DNA of 64,000 nt. It comes from an uncultured Pelagibacteraceae bacterium (GTDB lineage Bacteria; Pseudomonadota; Alphaproteobacteria; Pelagibacterales; Pelagibacteraceae). The stretch is taken from NCBI GenBank assembly GCA_902580895.1, contig CACHMJ010000002.1, positions 1-64,000 on the forward strand. Reading direction: 5' to 3'. Made by a program: the position numbers and the translations under genes. Every line of letters starts with the position of its first letter. The first letter of the stretch is position 1. Below the pieces are notes generated by a model that was given only the letters and a program-made list of their open reading frames with translations, was not told the origin of the DNA and did not search any database. This document shows, piece after piece, positions 53,200 to 64,000 of the stretch.

Positions 53200-55549
53200 A
53201 ATCTTATTTATAATTTTAATTTTAAGTCAAATTTTTTTTGTAAATAAATTATTTTCACAAGAAATTGATATCCAGGCTGCTGATATTGAATTTTCAAAAG
53301 ATCAAAATTTAACTATTGCCAATAACGCTACTGCGATAATAAAAAAAGATGGGATAATAATTAAAGGTGAAAAGATTGAGTATTTTAAAGATAAATCTTT
53401 TTTATTGATAAAAGATGGGAAAATCTCAACAACTGCTGAAAATTTAGAAATTGAGTCTAATTTGATTGAATACGAAATTGATAAATCTAATCTTAATCTT
53501 AAAGGTAATGTTGAAGTAAAAGATGATATTAACAATTTAGTAATGAAATCTGATGAAATAAATTATGATTTAAAAGAGAGAAAAGTTACAAGTTCAAATT
53601 CCTCAGAAATATCCGATGGGATAAATAATATTTATAAAGTCAGCGGATTTGAATATTCCATGAGTAATAAAATTATCAAACTTGATAATCTAGTGGCTTT
53701 AGATAATGACGGTAATTCATTTTTAGTAGATTTATCCTATTTAGATTTAAATAAAAAAGAATTAGTCGCAAAAGATATAACTATGAACTTTAAATTAATG
53801 GAAAATTCAGAAAATGAACCCAGAATTAAGGGCCGAAGCTTTATAAGTGATGAAAAAAATACCACTATAAAAAAGGGGACTTTTACTTTTTGTAAAAAAA
53901 GAGAGAAATGTCCTCCTTGGGAAATGAGTGCAGAAGAAATTAAACATGATAAACAAAAAAAAACTATATATTATAAAAATGCAAGTTTAAAAATTTACGA
54001 TCAAAAGATTTTTTACTTCCCTAGATTTTTTCATCCTGACCCAACTGTAAAAAGACAAAGTGGATTTTTAATTCCTAAATTTCAAGACAATAATTCTAGT
54101 GGTTTATCTTTAACCTTACCTTATTTTTTGGCTTTAGCTGAAAATCGAGACATGACTTTAACACCAAGACTTTTTAAAGATGATAAATTTTTAATTCAAT
54201 CAGAGTTTAGAGAAAAAAATAAAAATTCGGATCATATAATTGATATAAGCCAATTTTTTTCAAGTAACGAAAATTCAAAAGGCCATTTATTTTATAATTT
54301 CGCTAAAAACGTTGAGAACAGTTTGTTTGATGATGTAGAGTTAAATCTAAAATTGGAACAAGTCACAGATGAAACTTATTTGAAAGCTAATAAAATTGAA
54401 AGCCCTATTATAAACAATTTAACTAACCTTACTAATTCTTTAAATATTCAAATGTATAATGATGAGGTTACAATGAATACTAATTTTGATGTGTACGAGG
54501 ATCTGAGTAAAAATGATAGTGACAAGTACGAATATGTGCCTAATTTTAGTTTTTCTAAGATAATAAATGATAATTACACCTTTTATTCTAATGGTTATTA
54601 CAAAAATTATAATACTAATATTACTGAAAAAGTATTAATAAATAATCTTGAATTCCAATCAAGATTGAGATTATTTGATAGTGGTTTAATTAATGAAAAA
54701 ATATTTTCAATCAAAAATGTAAATTCAGATTCAAATAACTCAAACAATTTTAAGAACAAAACTACTGCAAATTTAACACCAATTTATCAAACTAATTATA
54801 CTTATCCTTTGAATAAAGAGAATTCTAAATATAATAATATCATCACTCCAAAACTATCTTTAAAATTAAGTCTGCCAAGTTCTAAAGATGTTAGGAAAAA
54901 AGATAGAACAATAGGATATGAAAATATTTATGACTTAGATAGACTGGGTATAGCTGAGACGAGTGAGGGTGGAATTTCTGCAACTTATGGTTACGAATTT
55001 ATTAAAATAGATAAATCTAATTTTGACGAAAAAATAAAATTTGGTTTTGCAAATAATTTAAGATTTGAAGAAAATAAAGATCTTCCAATAAATAGTAATT
55101 TAGGTGACAAAACCTCTGATATTGTGGGTTTATTTGATTATAAATATAATGATAATCTTAAATTTAATTACGATTTTTCTCTTAAAAATAATTTAAATGA
55201 TAAAAATTATGAACTTTTCGGTTTTGAGTATTACCTAAATAAATTCTCAACAAAATTTGAATATTTAAATAAGAATAATAGTAATTTAAAAACATCATAT
55301 TTGAAAAATGAAACTAGATTCAATTTTAATGAAAAAAATAGTCTAATTTTTGAAACGAGTGAGAATAAAGAAAAAAGCTTTACTGAATTTTACAACCTTA
55401 TTTATCAATATGAGAATGACTGTCTTAAAGCAGGAATTGAATACAATAAAGAATATTACAATGATGAAGATCTAACACCATCTGAAAATTTATTTTTTAA
55501 AATTACAATTTTACCATTTGGTGGATTTAATACACCCAATTTAAAATGA
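53189..55549 (+). CDS. lptD: LPS-assembly protein LptD
   Basis: N-terminal OstA-like jellyroll; CPPWEMSAEEIKHDKQKKTIYYKNASLKIYDQKIFYFPRFFHPDPTVKRQSGFLIPKF. Confidence 0.92.
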   Translation: MKNKILFIILILSQIFFVNKLFSQEIDIQAADIEFSKDQNLTIANNATAIIKKDGIIIKGEKIEYFKDKSFLLIKDGKISTTAENLEIESNLIEYEIDKSNLNLKGNVEVKDDINNLVMKSDEINYDLKERKVTSSNSSEISDGINNIYKVSGFEYSMSNKIIKLDNLVALDNDGNSFLVDLSYLDLNKKELVAKDITMNFKLMENSENEPRIKGRSFISDEKNTTIKKGTFTFCKKREKCPPWEMSAEEIKHDKQKKTIYYKNASLKIYDQKIFYFPRFFHPDPTVKRQSGFLIPKFQDNNSSGLSLTLPYFLALAENRDMTLTPRLFKDDKFLIQSEFREKNKNSDHIIDISQFFSSNENSKGHLFYNFAKNVENSLFDDVELNLKLEQVTDETYLKANKIESPIINNLTNLTNSLNIQMYNDEVTMNTNFDVYEDLSKNDSDKYEYVPNFSFSKIINDNYTFYSNGYYKNYNTNITEKVLINNLEFQSRLRLFDSGLINEKIFSIKNVNSDSNNSNNFKNKTTANLTPIYQTNYTYPLNKENSKYNNIITPKLSLKLSLPSSKDVRKKDRTIGYENIYDLDRLGIAETSEGGISATYGYEFIKIDKSNFDEKIKFGFANNLRFEENKDLPINSNLGDKTSDIVGLFDYKYNDNLKFNYDFSLKNNLNDKNYELFGFEYYLNKFSTKFEYLNKNNSNLKTSYLKNETRFNFNEKNSLIFETSENKEKSFTEFYNLIYQYENDCLKAGIEYNKEYYNDEDLTPSENLFFKITILPFGGFNTPNLK

Positions 55550-56481
55550 TTGTAGTCAGAAACTCGATTATTTTCATTTATATTTTTTTTTCATTAATAA
55601 ATTTTTGTTACTCAAAAATTCAATTAAAGATTATAATGAAAATTGATAATGAAATAATTACTTCATACGATATTGAAAAAGAAGTAAATTATCTTAAAGC
55701 ATTAAATCCAGGACTTAGTCAAATTAATAAAGATGAATTATTATTGATAGCTAAAAGATCAACTATAAAAGAATTAATAAAGAAAAAAGAAATACAAAAA
55801 TATAAAAAGTTAAATTTGCAAAATCCACAAATTGACGATGTTTTAAAAAATCTGATTCAGAATTTAAAACTTAGAGATGAAGATCAACTTAAAGATTATA
55901 TAAAAAATTTTGATTTAACTGTTAATGATTTAAAAAGGAAAATTGAAATTGAAAATGAGTGGAAAAATTTAATTTATAGTCGGTATATAAAAACAGTAAA
56001 AATTGATAAAAAAAAACTTATTGAAAAAATTGAAAAAAATAGCAAAGAGAATTTTTTTGAGGAATATAATTTATCTGAGATAGTTTTTACAAAAAAAGAT
56101 GGAACATCTTTAGATGAGCTATCAGAAAAAATAAAAAAAAGTATTGAAATAAATGGATTTGAAAATACCGCAAACCTTTACAGTATTTCCGACAGCTCTA
56201 ATATTGGGGGTAAAATAGGTTGGGTGAGAAAAAATGCTTTATCAGATAAAATTATTGAAAAATTGAAAGACTTAGAGATAGGTGATTTTAGCTCCTCAGT
56301 AAAAATTAATAATAACTTTTTTATATTTAAAATTAATGAGATTAGAAAAGTGCAAATTGAAATAGATAAAAAAAAAGAGTTAGATAAAATGATTCTTATT
56401 GAAACCTCTAAACAGTTAGAAAAATTTTCTGATATTTTTTACAATAAAATTAAATTGAATAGTAAAATAAATGAATTCTAA
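55546..56481 (+). CDS. surA: SurA-like peptidyl-prolyl isomerase/chaperone
   Basis: Signal peptide, DNEIITSYDIEKEVNYLKA; rotamase-like SNIGGKIGWVRKNALSDKI. Confidence 0.85.
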   Translation: MIVVRNSIIFIYIFFSLINFCYSKIQLKIIMKIDNEIITSYDIEKEVNYLKALNPGLSQINKDELLLIAKRSTIKELIKKKEIQKYKKLNLQNPQIDDVLKNLIQNLKLRDEDQLKDYIKNFDLTVNDLKRKIEIENEWKNLIYSRYIKTVKIDKKKLIEKIEKNSKENFFEEYNLSEIVFTKKDGTSLDELSEKIKKSIEINGFENTANLYSISDSSNIGGKIGWVRKNALSDKIIEKLKDLEIGDFSSSVKINNNFFIFKINEIRKVQIEIDKKKELDKMILIETSKQLEKFSDIFYNKIKLNSKINEF

Positions 56482-57403
56482 ACCTATATTAATTGTACCA
56501 GGAGAAAAAAAAAGTATTTTTTTTGAAATTTTTTTTAAATCGATTAAATCAAATAAAATTATTAGCCCATTGGTTTTAATTTGTAACAAAAAAATTTTAT
56601 TTTCTGAAATAAAAAAAAATAAATTTAAACAAAAGATTGAAATAATTAATTTAAATGATGTTTTGAAAAAAAAATATTTTAATAAAAGAATTTATGCAAT
56701 TGATATAAATAATTATAAATCAAAAGATTATGTTCATGTATGTTTTAAAACAGCATTTAAACTTATTAAAAGTGGTTTATCTAAGAAATTAATAAACGGA
56801 CCAATAAATAAGTCCAAGGTTTTAAAAAAAAAATATTTAGGAATAACAGAATACGTCGCTAAAAATTTTAAACAAAAAAAATATGCAATGTTGATATATA
56901 ATAAAGAATTATCTGTATGTCCAATAACTACTCATTTACCATTAAAGAGTGTGTCAAAAAAAATTAAGAAAAAAATTATTAAAGAAAAAATAATAATTGT
57001 TAATAATTTTTTTAAAAAATTTTTAAATCTAAAGCCAAGAATTGGAGTGGTGGGATTAAACCCACATTGTGAAAGCGTTTTAAAGTATAATGAGGATACT
57101 AGAATTATTCGTCCAGTTATTAATTCAATGAAAAAAAAGTTTTTGGTTAAAGGTCCTATCCCATCAGATACAATTTTTTTAAAAGATAACAGAAAAAAGT
57201 TTGATGTTATTGTTGGGATGTATCATGATCAAGTTTTAACACCTATTAAAACACTTTACGAATATGATGCAATTAATATTACAATAGGATTACCTTTTTT
57301 AAGAGTTACACCAGATCATGGTCCTAATGAGCTTATGGTAGGAAAAAATAAATCTAATCCTACAAGTTTAATAAAGGCAATTAGTTTTTTAGACAAAAAA
57401 TGA
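56471..57403 (+). CDS. pdxA: 4-hydroxythreonine-4-phosphate dehydrogenase
   Basis: GPINKSKVLKKKYLGITEYVAK, VVGLNPHCES, VGMYHDQVLTPIKTL, VTPDHG. Confidence 0.92.
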   Translation: MNSKPILIVPGEKKSIFFEIFFKSIKSNKIISPLVLICNKKILFSEIKKNKFKQKIEIINLNDVLKKKYFNKRIYAIDINNYKSKDYVHVCFKTAFKLIKSGLSKKLINGPINKSKVLKKKYLGITEYVAKNFKQKKYAMLIYNKELSVCPITTHLPLKSVSKKIKKKIIKEKIIIVNNFFKKFLNLKPRIGVVGLNPHCESVLKYNEDTRIIRPVINSMKKKFLVKGPIPSDTIFLKDNRKKFDVIVGMYHDQVLTPIKTLYEYDAINITIGLPFLRVTPDHGPNELMVGKNKSNPTSLIKAISFLDKK

Positions 57404-58188
57404 TTAGGGCAAAAAAAAGCCTTGGTCAAAACTTTTTAATTGATCAAAACATTATTAAAAAAATAATAGAAACAATTGATATAAAAGATAAAAATATTTT
57501 AGAAATTGGCCCTGGAACTGGAAATCTAACCCTAGAAATATTAAAAAAGAATCCCAAAAAAGTTATATTAATTGAGAAAGATAATATTTTAGCAAATCAA
57601 CTTATAAAAAAATTTAGTAAAAATGTTGAGATCCTAAATAAGGATGTTTTAAAAGTGAATGAAAATACTTTATGTGACCAATCTTTAATAGTTTTTGGTA
57701 ATTTACCATATAATATTTCTACAGAAATTTTGAGTAAATGGATATTAAATTTAAATCAGAATAAAATTTGGTTTAGTTGTCTTATTTTAATGTTTCAAAA
57801 AGAAGTCGCAGATAGAATAATATCTAAATTTAATACTAAAAATTATGGAAGAATATCAATTTTATCAAATTGGAGACTAGATGTAAAAAAAATTTTTGAT
57901 GTTAAAGCAGCTTGCTTTTACCCTAAACCAAAAATAGATAGTACTGTTTTATTTTTTAAACCAAAAAAAAATTTTTTTAAATTGAGAAATCCTAAAAATC
58001 TTGAAAAAATCACAAGAATTTTTTTTATGCATAGAAGGAAAATGATTAAAAAACCTTACAATCAATTATTTAATAATGATGAAAGTATAGCTTATCAAAT
58101 GGGAATAAATCTAAATCTAAGGCCACAAAATCTTGATTTTAATACTTACTATAAGTTGACTGAGAAATATGAGTGTTTAAGAAGTTAA
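57400..58188 (+). CDS. rsmA: 16S rRNA dimethyladenosine transferase
   Basis: [37 protein letters not shown]. Confidence 0.95.
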   Translation: MIRAKKSLGQNFLIDQNIIKKIIETIDIKDKNILEIGPGTGNLTLEILKKNPKKVILIEKDNILANQLIKKFSKNVEILNKDVLKVNENTLCDQSLIVFGNLPYNISTEILSKWILNLNQNKIWFSCLILMFQKEVADRIISKFNTKNYGRISILSNWRLDVKKIFDVKAACFYPKPKIDSTVLFFKPKKNFFKLRNPKNLEKITRIFFMHRRKMIKKPYNQLFNNDESIAYQMGINLNLRPQNLDFNTYYKLTEKYECLRS

Positions 58189-58809
58189 TTTTTCAACATG
58201 TTTTCTTATGTAGTCTAGATCATAATCTTTTGATCCATCGCTAATTTCAGCATTAATTAATTTTTTAATTTTAAGATAACATTTGTCCAAATCATCATTG
58301 ATTACTACATAATCATAGTTGATCCAGTGAAGTACATCTCTTTCAAACTGTTGCATTCTTTCCTCAGCTATTAACTTATCTTTCATATCTCTGTTTGAAA
58401 GTCTATCAAATAGAATCTTTTTGCTTGGTGGTAAAATAAAAAAAGTAATTAACCTATAATCTAATTTCTTATTTTTAATTTGATCTGCCCCCTGCCAATC
58501 GATATCAAATAATACATTTTTACCTTTATTAAGATTATCTATGATTGGAGTTCGTGTCGTTCCATAGTAATTATCAAAAACTTTTGCATATTCTAAAAAC
58601 TCTTGATTATTAATTAATCTTTTAAATTCTTTATCATCTACGAAATAATAATCTTTATCTGGTATCTCTCCATCTCTTGGTTTTCGAGTTGTATGAGATA
58701 TTGAAATTTCATAGTTATCATGATTTGAGAGTAAGTTTACCAGTGTAGTCTTACCTGCTCCGGAAGGAGAGGACAATATAACCATTGTCCCATCTTTATC
58801 TGAGGGCAT
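58177..58809 (-). CDS. gmk: Guanylate kinase
   Basis: [36 protein letters not shown]. Confidence 0.95.
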   Translation of the reverse strand: MPSDKDGTMVILSSPSGAGKTTLVNLLSNHDNYEISISHTTRKPRDGEIPDKDYYFVDDKEFKRLINNQEFLEYAKVFDNYYGTTRTPIIDNLNKGKNVLFDIDWQGADQIKNKKLDYRLITFFILPPSKKILFDRLSNRDMKDKLIAEERMQQFERDVLHWINYDYVVINDDLDKCYLKIKKLINAEISDGSKDYDLDYIRKHVEKLTS

Positions 58810-58818
58810 TTAAATCTT

Positions 58819-59058
58819 TTAGTTAGCTTTGCCTTCAATAAATTTAACTGCATCACCTACAGTTAAAATTTTTTCCGCTTCACTATCGGAAATTTCTGAA
58901 CCGAATTCTTCCTCAAAAGCCATAACTAACTCAACAGTATCTAAGCTATCCGCTCCTAAGTCATCTATAAAACTTGATTCATCTGTAACCTTAGCTTCAT
59001 CAATTCCTAAATGATCTGCAACTATTTTTTTTACTTTGCTTGAAACATCTTCTGACAT
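58819..59058 (-). CDS. acpP: Acyl carrier protein
   Basis: [24 protein letters not shown]. Confidence 0.97.
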   Translation of the reverse strand: MSEDVSSKVKKIVADHLGIDEAKVTDESSFIDDLGADSLDTVELVMAFEEEFGSEISDSEAEKILTVGDAVKFIEGKAN

Positions 59059-59108
59059 ATTGATCCTTTATTTGTTATAAATCGTTAATAGTTTAATTAC
59101 TTGGATTG

Positions 59109-59846
59109 TCAAGCCATATACATGCCCCCATTTACATGCAATGTTTCACCATTAATGTAATCAGATTGATTGGATGCTAAAAAAAGAACTGCATTAGCAA
59201 TATCATCTGGTTCTCCCAATCTGGCAGAGGGTATTTTGGAAATAATGATATCTTTAAATTTATCATCAATTTTATCTGTCATCGCTGTTTTAATAAAACC
59301 AGGGGATATACAGTTAACATTTATATTTTTTTTTGCGTACTCAATAGCTAAACTCTTCGACATAGCTACAATTCCTGCTTTTGATGCAGTATAATTTGAT
59401 TGTCCTAAATTGCCACTATGACCTACAATAGAAGTAATATTAACAATTTTTCCTTTTTTGTTTTTAAGCATCTTTTTAATTGCAAACTTACACATTAAAA
59501 AAGTTGAAGTTAAATTAATATCTATTACTTTTTTCCACTCATCTAAACTCATTCTTATTGCTAGATTGTCCTGAGTAATTCCAGCATTATTAACAATACA
59601 ATCAAGACCACCATTTAATTCTTTTGATGCATCTTCAATGAAATTTTCAATTTTACTACTATCAGAAATATCAAACTTCAATATTTTAATATTATCAAAA
59701 TTTTTTTTTAAATTTTCTAATTTTTCATTTTTAGTACCTGATGCTAAAATATTTGCCCCATTATCATAGAGTTTTTTAATTATAGAATTTCCAATTCCAC
59801 CTGTTGCTCCTGTGACAATTATATTTTTATTTTTTAAATCATTCAT
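59109..59846 (-). CDS. fabG: 3-oxoacyl-ACP reductase
   Basis: VTGATGGIGNSI, NNAGITQDNLAIRM, YTASKAGIVAMSKSLA, INGETLHVNGGMYM. Confidence 0.95.
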   Translation of the reverse strand: MNDLKNKNIIVTGATGGIGNSIIKKLYDNGANILASGTKNEKLENLKKNFDNIKILKFDISDSSKIENFIEDASKELNGGLDCIVNNAGITQDNLAIRMSLDEWKKVIDINLTSTFLMCKFAIKKMLKNKKGKIVNITSIVGHSGNLGQSNYTASKAGIVAMSKSLAIEYAKKNINVNCISPGFIKTAMTDKIDDKFKDIIISKIPSARLGEPDDIANAVLFLASNQSDYINGETLHVNGGMYMA

Positions 59847-60769
59847 ATTTTTAAACTTTCTATATCTGATTCATTATTAATAGAAGTAATTTTTACATTA
59901 CGATCAATTCTCTTGACTAATCCTGCTAAAACTTTACCAGGACCAATTTCTATAAATTCATTTACTCCTGAATTGATCATATTAACGATGCTTTCTCGCC
60001 ATCTAACTCTTTTTTCAATTTGGCTTATAAGCAGATTTTTTAAATTTTTTAAATCCTTAACTTCATTCGCAGTTACATTTGAGATCAATTTATTCTTAGA
60101 TTCATTAAACTGAATCTTGTCTAACTCATTTCTCATTATCTCTGTTGCTTTAGCCATCATATTACAATGAAACGGAGCACTAACTGGTAATTTAATGTTT
60201 TTAATTTTTTTATCTTTTAAAAAGTTGCTCAAATGATCAAGATCTGTATTCTGACCACTTAAAACTATTTGACCATCTGAATTATCATTAGCAATTTGAG
60301 CTCTAAAATTTTTTTCATTGTCTCTTAAAATTTTTTCAATTTCGTTTATTTTAGTTCCTAAAACAGCTAACATACCACCCTCTCCTTTTGGAACAGAATT
60401 TTGCATAGCCTCACCTCTTACACGCAATATTTTAATTGTTTTTTTGAAATCTAAATATCCTGCACATGATAACGCTGAATATTCTCCTAGAGAGTGGCCA
60501 GCAAAATATTTAGCATCATCTAAATTTAGATTGAATTCTTCTTTAATTACTCTGTAAATCGAATAGCTTACTAAAAATATTGCAGGTTGAGTATTAGCTG
60601 TAAGATCTAGATTTTCTTTTGGACCCTCTAATACCATTTTTGAAATATCAAAATTCAACACCTCATTTGCCTCTTGAAATAATTTTTTGACAATTTCATA
60701 TTTTACAAAAAATTCTTTTCCCATTCCTACCATTTGAGAACCCTGACCTGGAAAAATTACAGAAAACAT
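59843..60769 (-). CDS. fabD: Malonyl-CoA:ACP transacylase
   Basis: FPGQGSQMVGMG, AGHSLGEYSAL. Confidence 0.95.
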   Translation of the reverse strand: MFSVIFPGQGSQMVGMGKEFFVKYEIVKKLFQEANEVLNFDISKMVLEGPKENLDLTANTQPAIFLVSYSIYRVIKEEFNLNLDDAKYFAGHSLGEYSALSCAGYLDFKKTIKILRVRGEAMQNSVPKGEGGMLAVLGTKINEIEKILRDNEKNFRAQIANDNSDGQIVLSGQNTDLDHLSNFLKDKKIKNIKLPVSAPFHCNMMAKATEIMRNELDKIQFNESKNKLISNVTANEVKDLKNLKNLLISQIEKRVRWRESIVNMINSGVNEFIEIGPGKVLAGLVKRIDRNVKITSINNESDIESLKI

Positions 60770-60856
60770 TTAAAAAATAAATTAATTATTGTTTTTTTTA
60801 CTGTTGTAATTGAATGTTTATAATAGTATATCCTCGAGTTTTATTAAAGAATAAAT

Positions 60857-61213
60857 ATGAATTTTTACGAACATACAATAATTGCTAGACAAGACACATC
60901 TCCAGCTGAGCTAAAACAATTGACGGAAAAATATTCAAAAATTATTGAAAAAAATGAAGGAGAAATAGTAAAGACCGAGAACTGGGGTCTTCTTAATTTA
61001 TCTTATCTAATCAAAAAAAATAGAAAAGGTAGTTACATTCATTTTAAAATTAAAGGGAATGGTAAAGTTATAGAACAGCTTGAAAAAAATGAGTCTATTG
61101 ATAAAAAATTATTGAGACATCTTACGGTAAAAGTAAAAAATTTTGATCTTGAAACAAACTATTTTTCAAAAAAAGAGGATGTTGAAAAGACACCTAAAAA
61201 GGAAAGAAATTAG
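60857..61213 (+). CDS. rpsF: 30S ribosomal protein S6
   Basis: YEHTIIARQDTSPAELKQL; followed by rpsR and rplI. Confidence 0.94.
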   Translation: MNFYEHTIIARQDTSPAELKQLTEKYSKIIEKNEGEIVKTENWGLLNLSYLIKKNRKGSYIHFKIKGNGKVIEQLEKNESIDKKLLRHLTVKVKNFDLETNYFSKKEDVEKTPKKERN

Positions 61214-61222
61214 ATAGTCAGA

Positions 61223-61495
61223 ATGCCAAAAAAACAAAGTGGGAATAGGAAAAATAAACAAAGTAATTTTGCTAAACTTAGCATTTTTCAACCCAATAAA
61301 TACAAATTTAAAAAAACTTGCCCACTTTCAATAAAAGGAGCTCCAAAAATTGATTACAAAAATATTAAACTTCTCAAAAAATATGTCTCTGAGAATGGTA
61401 AAATACTTCCATCAAGAATTACAAATGTTTCACAAAAGAAACAAAGAGAGTTATCATTATCAATTAAAAGAGCTAGAAATTTAGCACTAATATAA
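61223..61495 (+). CDS. rpsR: 30S ribosomal protein S18
   Basis: [48 protein letters not shown]. Confidence 0.94.
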   Translation: MPKKQSGNRKNKQSNFAKLSIFQPNKYKFKKTCPLSIKGAPKIDYKNIKLLKKYVSENGKILPSRITNVSQKKQRELSLSIKRARNLALI

Positions 61496-61953
61496 TGAAA
61501 GTTATATTATTAGAAAACTTAAAGAGAATAGGTTCTATTGGCGAAGTGATAGATGTGAAAAGAGGATTCGCAAGAAATTTTTTGATCGCAAATAAAAAAG
61601 CACTTTATGCATCTAAGGAAAATATAAAAGAAGTTGAAAAGATTAAGTTAGAACTTTCAAAAAAAGATAATGAAAAAAAACAAGAGGCGAAAAAAATTTT
61701 AGAAATAATCAATAAGAAAGAGTATATCGTTAAAAAACTAAGTACTGAAAATAATGAATTATATGGTTCAGTAAAGCCAACTGAGATATCAAAATTAATT
61801 TTAAATACCAGTAAAGTTGAAATTAAACCTTCAATGATCCAGCCTGTAAAAGAGATTAAATCTTTAGGAAAATTTAATGTAAAAATTTCTTTGCACTCTG
61901 AAGTTGATGCTGATATTACTATCAAAGTTGAAACAGCTGACTCAATTCAATAA
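61495..61953 (+). CDS. rplI: 50S ribosomal protein L9
   Basis: [31 protein letters not shown]. Confidence 0.95.
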   Translation: MKVILLENLKRIGSIGEVIDVKRGFARNFLIANKKALYASKENIKEVEKIKLELSKKDNEKKQEAKKILEIINKKEYIVKKLSTENNELYGSVKPTEISKLILNTSKVEIKPSMIQPVKEIKSLGKFNVKISLHSEVDADITIKVETADSIQ

Positions 61954-62020
61954 TTATACAATTTCATCCACAGCTTCTTTTTTAAATTTTAAATCTTAAC
62001 TATTGTTGTAAGATAGAGCT

Positions 62021-63439
62021 ATGGAAAATAACCTAAGCGTTGTTAAAGAAAATTTTAGAGAATTACCAAATAATATTGAAGCGGAACAATCAGTTATTGG
62101 TTCAATTTTAGTTACAAATGAAATTTTTGATGAAATAAATACAATTATTTCTAATGCAAACTTTTATGATCCCATGCACCAGAAAATTTTTAATGCAATT
62201 GAAAGTATGATTTATAAAGGGATGCTTGCAAATCCTATAACTCTAAAGAATTTTTTTGAAAATGAAAAAGATGAACTTAATATTCCAGAATACTTAGTAA
62301 AAATAACGAAATTTTCAACATCTGCAAGACAAGCAATAGAATATTCTAAAATAATATATGATATGTTTGTAAGAAGAGAGCTAATTAAAATTTCAGAAAG
62401 TATAATTGATAATGCAAAAGAAAATGATCTTGATAATAGCGGTCAAAACATTATCGAAAATTCAGAAAAACTTCTTTACGATTTAGCGGAAAAAGGAACG
62501 TTTAATTCATCTTTAATTAAATTTGATGATGCTATGAAACAAACTATTGAAATGGCATCTGCAGCTTATAAAAATGAGGGAGGCATCGTTGGGGTGCCTA
62601 CTGGACTAAGAGACTTAGATGATAAATTAGGGGGTCTACATCAATCTGATCTTATTATTATTGCTGGTAGACCATCGATGGGTAAAACTTCACTTGCAAC
62701 TAACATAGCCTTTAATGCAGCAAAAAATATTCAAGATAATGGAAAAAAATCTTCAGTAGCTTTTTTCTCTTTAGAGATGTCATCTGAACAACTTTCTACA
62801 AGAATTATTTCTGAGCAAGCAAGAATTGGTTCAAACGATATAAGGAGAGGTCGAATTTCAGATGAACAATTTGATCAATTTTTAGAAACTTCTAAAGATA
62901 TATCAGAGCTACCTTTATTTATTGATGAAACTCCAGCAATAAGTATTGCTGCGATGAGTAACAGAGCTAGAAGAATTAAAAGACTTCATGGTTTGGATTT
63001 AGTTGTTGTTGATTATATTCAGCTTATGAAAGGATTATTCAACAATAAGGATGGGAGAGTGCAAGAAATTTCTCAAATCACACAAGGTTTAAAAGCTATA
63101 GCAAAAGAGTTGGGTGTGCCTGTCCTTGCATTATCACAATTATCAAGACAAGTTGAACAAAGAGATGACCATAAACCTCAACTTGCTGATCTAAGAGAGT
63201 CCGGTTCAATTGAGCAAGATGCTGATGTTGTGATGTTTGTTTATAGAGAAGGATATTATCTTCAAAGAAAGGAGCCAAGAGAGGCTACGGTTGAACATGC
63301 AGAATGGCAAGCAAAAATGAACGAGGTTGCTCATTTAGCTGAAATTATCATTGGGAAACAACGACACGGTCCTATTGGCAAAGTAACACTTGAGTTTGAA
63401 GAAAGATTTACAAAATTTAAAGATACTCAAAATAATTAA
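62021..63439 (+). CDS. dnaB: Replicative DNA helicase
   Basis: LPNNIEAEQSVIGSIL, IIAGRPSMGKTSLATNIA, VVVDYIQLM. Confidence 0.95.
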   Translation: MENNLSVVKENFRELPNNIEAEQSVIGSILVTNEIFDEINTIISNANFYDPMHQKIFNAIESMIYKGMLANPITLKNFFENEKDELNIPEYLVKITKFSTSARQAIEYSKIIYDMFVRRELIKISESIIDNAKENDLDNSGQNIIENSEKLLYDLAEKGTFNSSLIKFDDAMKQTIEMASAAYKNEGGIVGVPTGLRDLDDKLGGLHQSDLIIIAGRPSMGKTSLATNIAFNAAKNIQDNGKKSSVAFFSLEMSSEQLSTRIISEQARIGSNDIRRGRISDEQFDQFLETSKDISELPLFIDETPAISIAAMSNRARRIKRLHGLDLVVVDYIQLMKGLFNNKDGRVQEISQITQGLKAIAKELGVPVLALSQLSRQVEQRDDHKPQLADLRESGSIEQDADVVMFVYREGYYLQRKEPREATVEHAEWQAKMNEVAHLAEIIIGKQRHGPIGKVTLEFEERFTKFKDTQNN

Positions 63440-63459
63440 TTTACAATATAACAGGATAA

Positions 63460-64000
63460 ATGATTGATCATTTATACCAAAATACAATCTTAAAAAATCC
63501 AAAATCTGTTTTAATTGTTTTATTTATTGCTTTAATTAGTTTTGGATATTACTCAAAAGACTTTAGGCTTGATGCTTCCTCTGAAACATTACTAATAGAA
63601 GGTGACCCTGATCTTAAGTATTTAAAAGAAGTAACAAATAGATATGGCTCAAAAGATTTTCTAGTCTTAACTCATACACCTAATGACGGTATGGTTAGTG
63701 AAAGTGCAATTAATAATCTTCTTAGCTTAAAATATAAGCTTCAAAGCTTAGATTGGGTGCATAGTGTTATTACACTCTTGGATATACCTCTATTAGACAA
63801 TTCTGATGCACCTCTCCAGGAAAGACTTATGAATTTTAAAACTCTAAAGGATGAAGGTGTTGATAAAGAGAGAGGTTTTAAAGAAATTCTAGCAAGTCCA
63901 GTTTTCAGGAACTTTGTTATTAGCGAAGATGGAAAAACAAGTGGAATAATTGTCAATATAAAAGAGAATGAAAAATTAAATGATATTGAAAATAAATCAG
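63460..64000 (+). CDS. RND/MMPL superfamily exporter, 3' truncated by window edge
   Basis: Translated by hand: MIDHLYQNTILKNPKSVLIVLFIALISFGYYSKDFRLDASSETLLIEGDPDLKYLKEV..., typical N-terminus. Confidence 0.75.
   Translation, partial: MIDHLYQNTILKNPKSVLIVLFIALISFGYYSKDFRLDASSETLLIEGDPDLKYLKEVTNRYGSKDFLVLTHTPNDGMVSESAINNLLSLKYKLQSLDWVHSVITLLDIPLLDNSDAPLQERLMNFKTLKDEGVDKERGFKEILASPVFRNFVISEDGKTSGIIVNIKENEKLNDIENKS

Noticed and set aside
60770-60856. Leader before rpsF considered as an S6:S18-binding RNA
   Set aside because: No visible CCG-bulge hairpin; only promoter-like TTGTAA/TATAAT seen.
61954-62020. TCATCCACA before dnaB as a DnaA box
   Set aside because: Single 9-mer with one mismatch; no cluster of boxes or origin-like context.

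Overview
The window is AT-rich, tightly packed, alphaproteobacterial chromosomal sequence. Gene content, very short intergenic spacers and the RNA leader found all point to the SAR11 / 'Candidatus Pelagibacter' group. It is nearly all core and house-keeping coding sequence: hpsN/hisD-like dehydrogenase, msrB, cysE-cysK, a cluster of small uncharacterised proteins, an SMR transporter pair, two aldehyde dehydrogenase loci, a homocysteine methyltransferase, glnA, iscR-sufBCDS with accessory genes, anmK, tyrS, prfB, pbp1A, rne/rng, thiS-thiG, aroQ, accBC, aspS, hda-like, purMN, ndk, pepA, lptFGD-surA-pdxA-rsmA, gmk, acpP-fabG-fabD, rpsF-rpsR-rplI and dnaB. I saw no rRNA, tRNA, CRISPR array, phage or insertion sequence. 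The strongest signals beyond the ORFs are: (1) a tandem SAM-II-like / SAM-V-like riboswitch leader before the homocysteine methyltransferase; (2) a near-perfect IscR type-1 site and a near-perfect Fur-box palindrome in one 135-bp divergent spacer; (3) a programmed +1 frameshift in prfB that the ORF track truncates; (4) a 67-residue Lys/Arg-rich, histone-H1-like extension on an aldehyde dehydrogenase, with an internal Shine-Dalgarno and start codon; (5) a GC-rich terminator-like hairpin straddling the alternative starts of the adjacent DUF779 gene; (6) a stand-alone protein resembling the C-terminal part of B12-dependent ribonucleotide reductase; (7) paired SMR proteins that both lack the canonical membrane Glu14; (8) a cluster of small unknown proteins; (9) an overlooked 56-aa ORF. 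All family calls are from recognition of motifs by eye. No database search was run.
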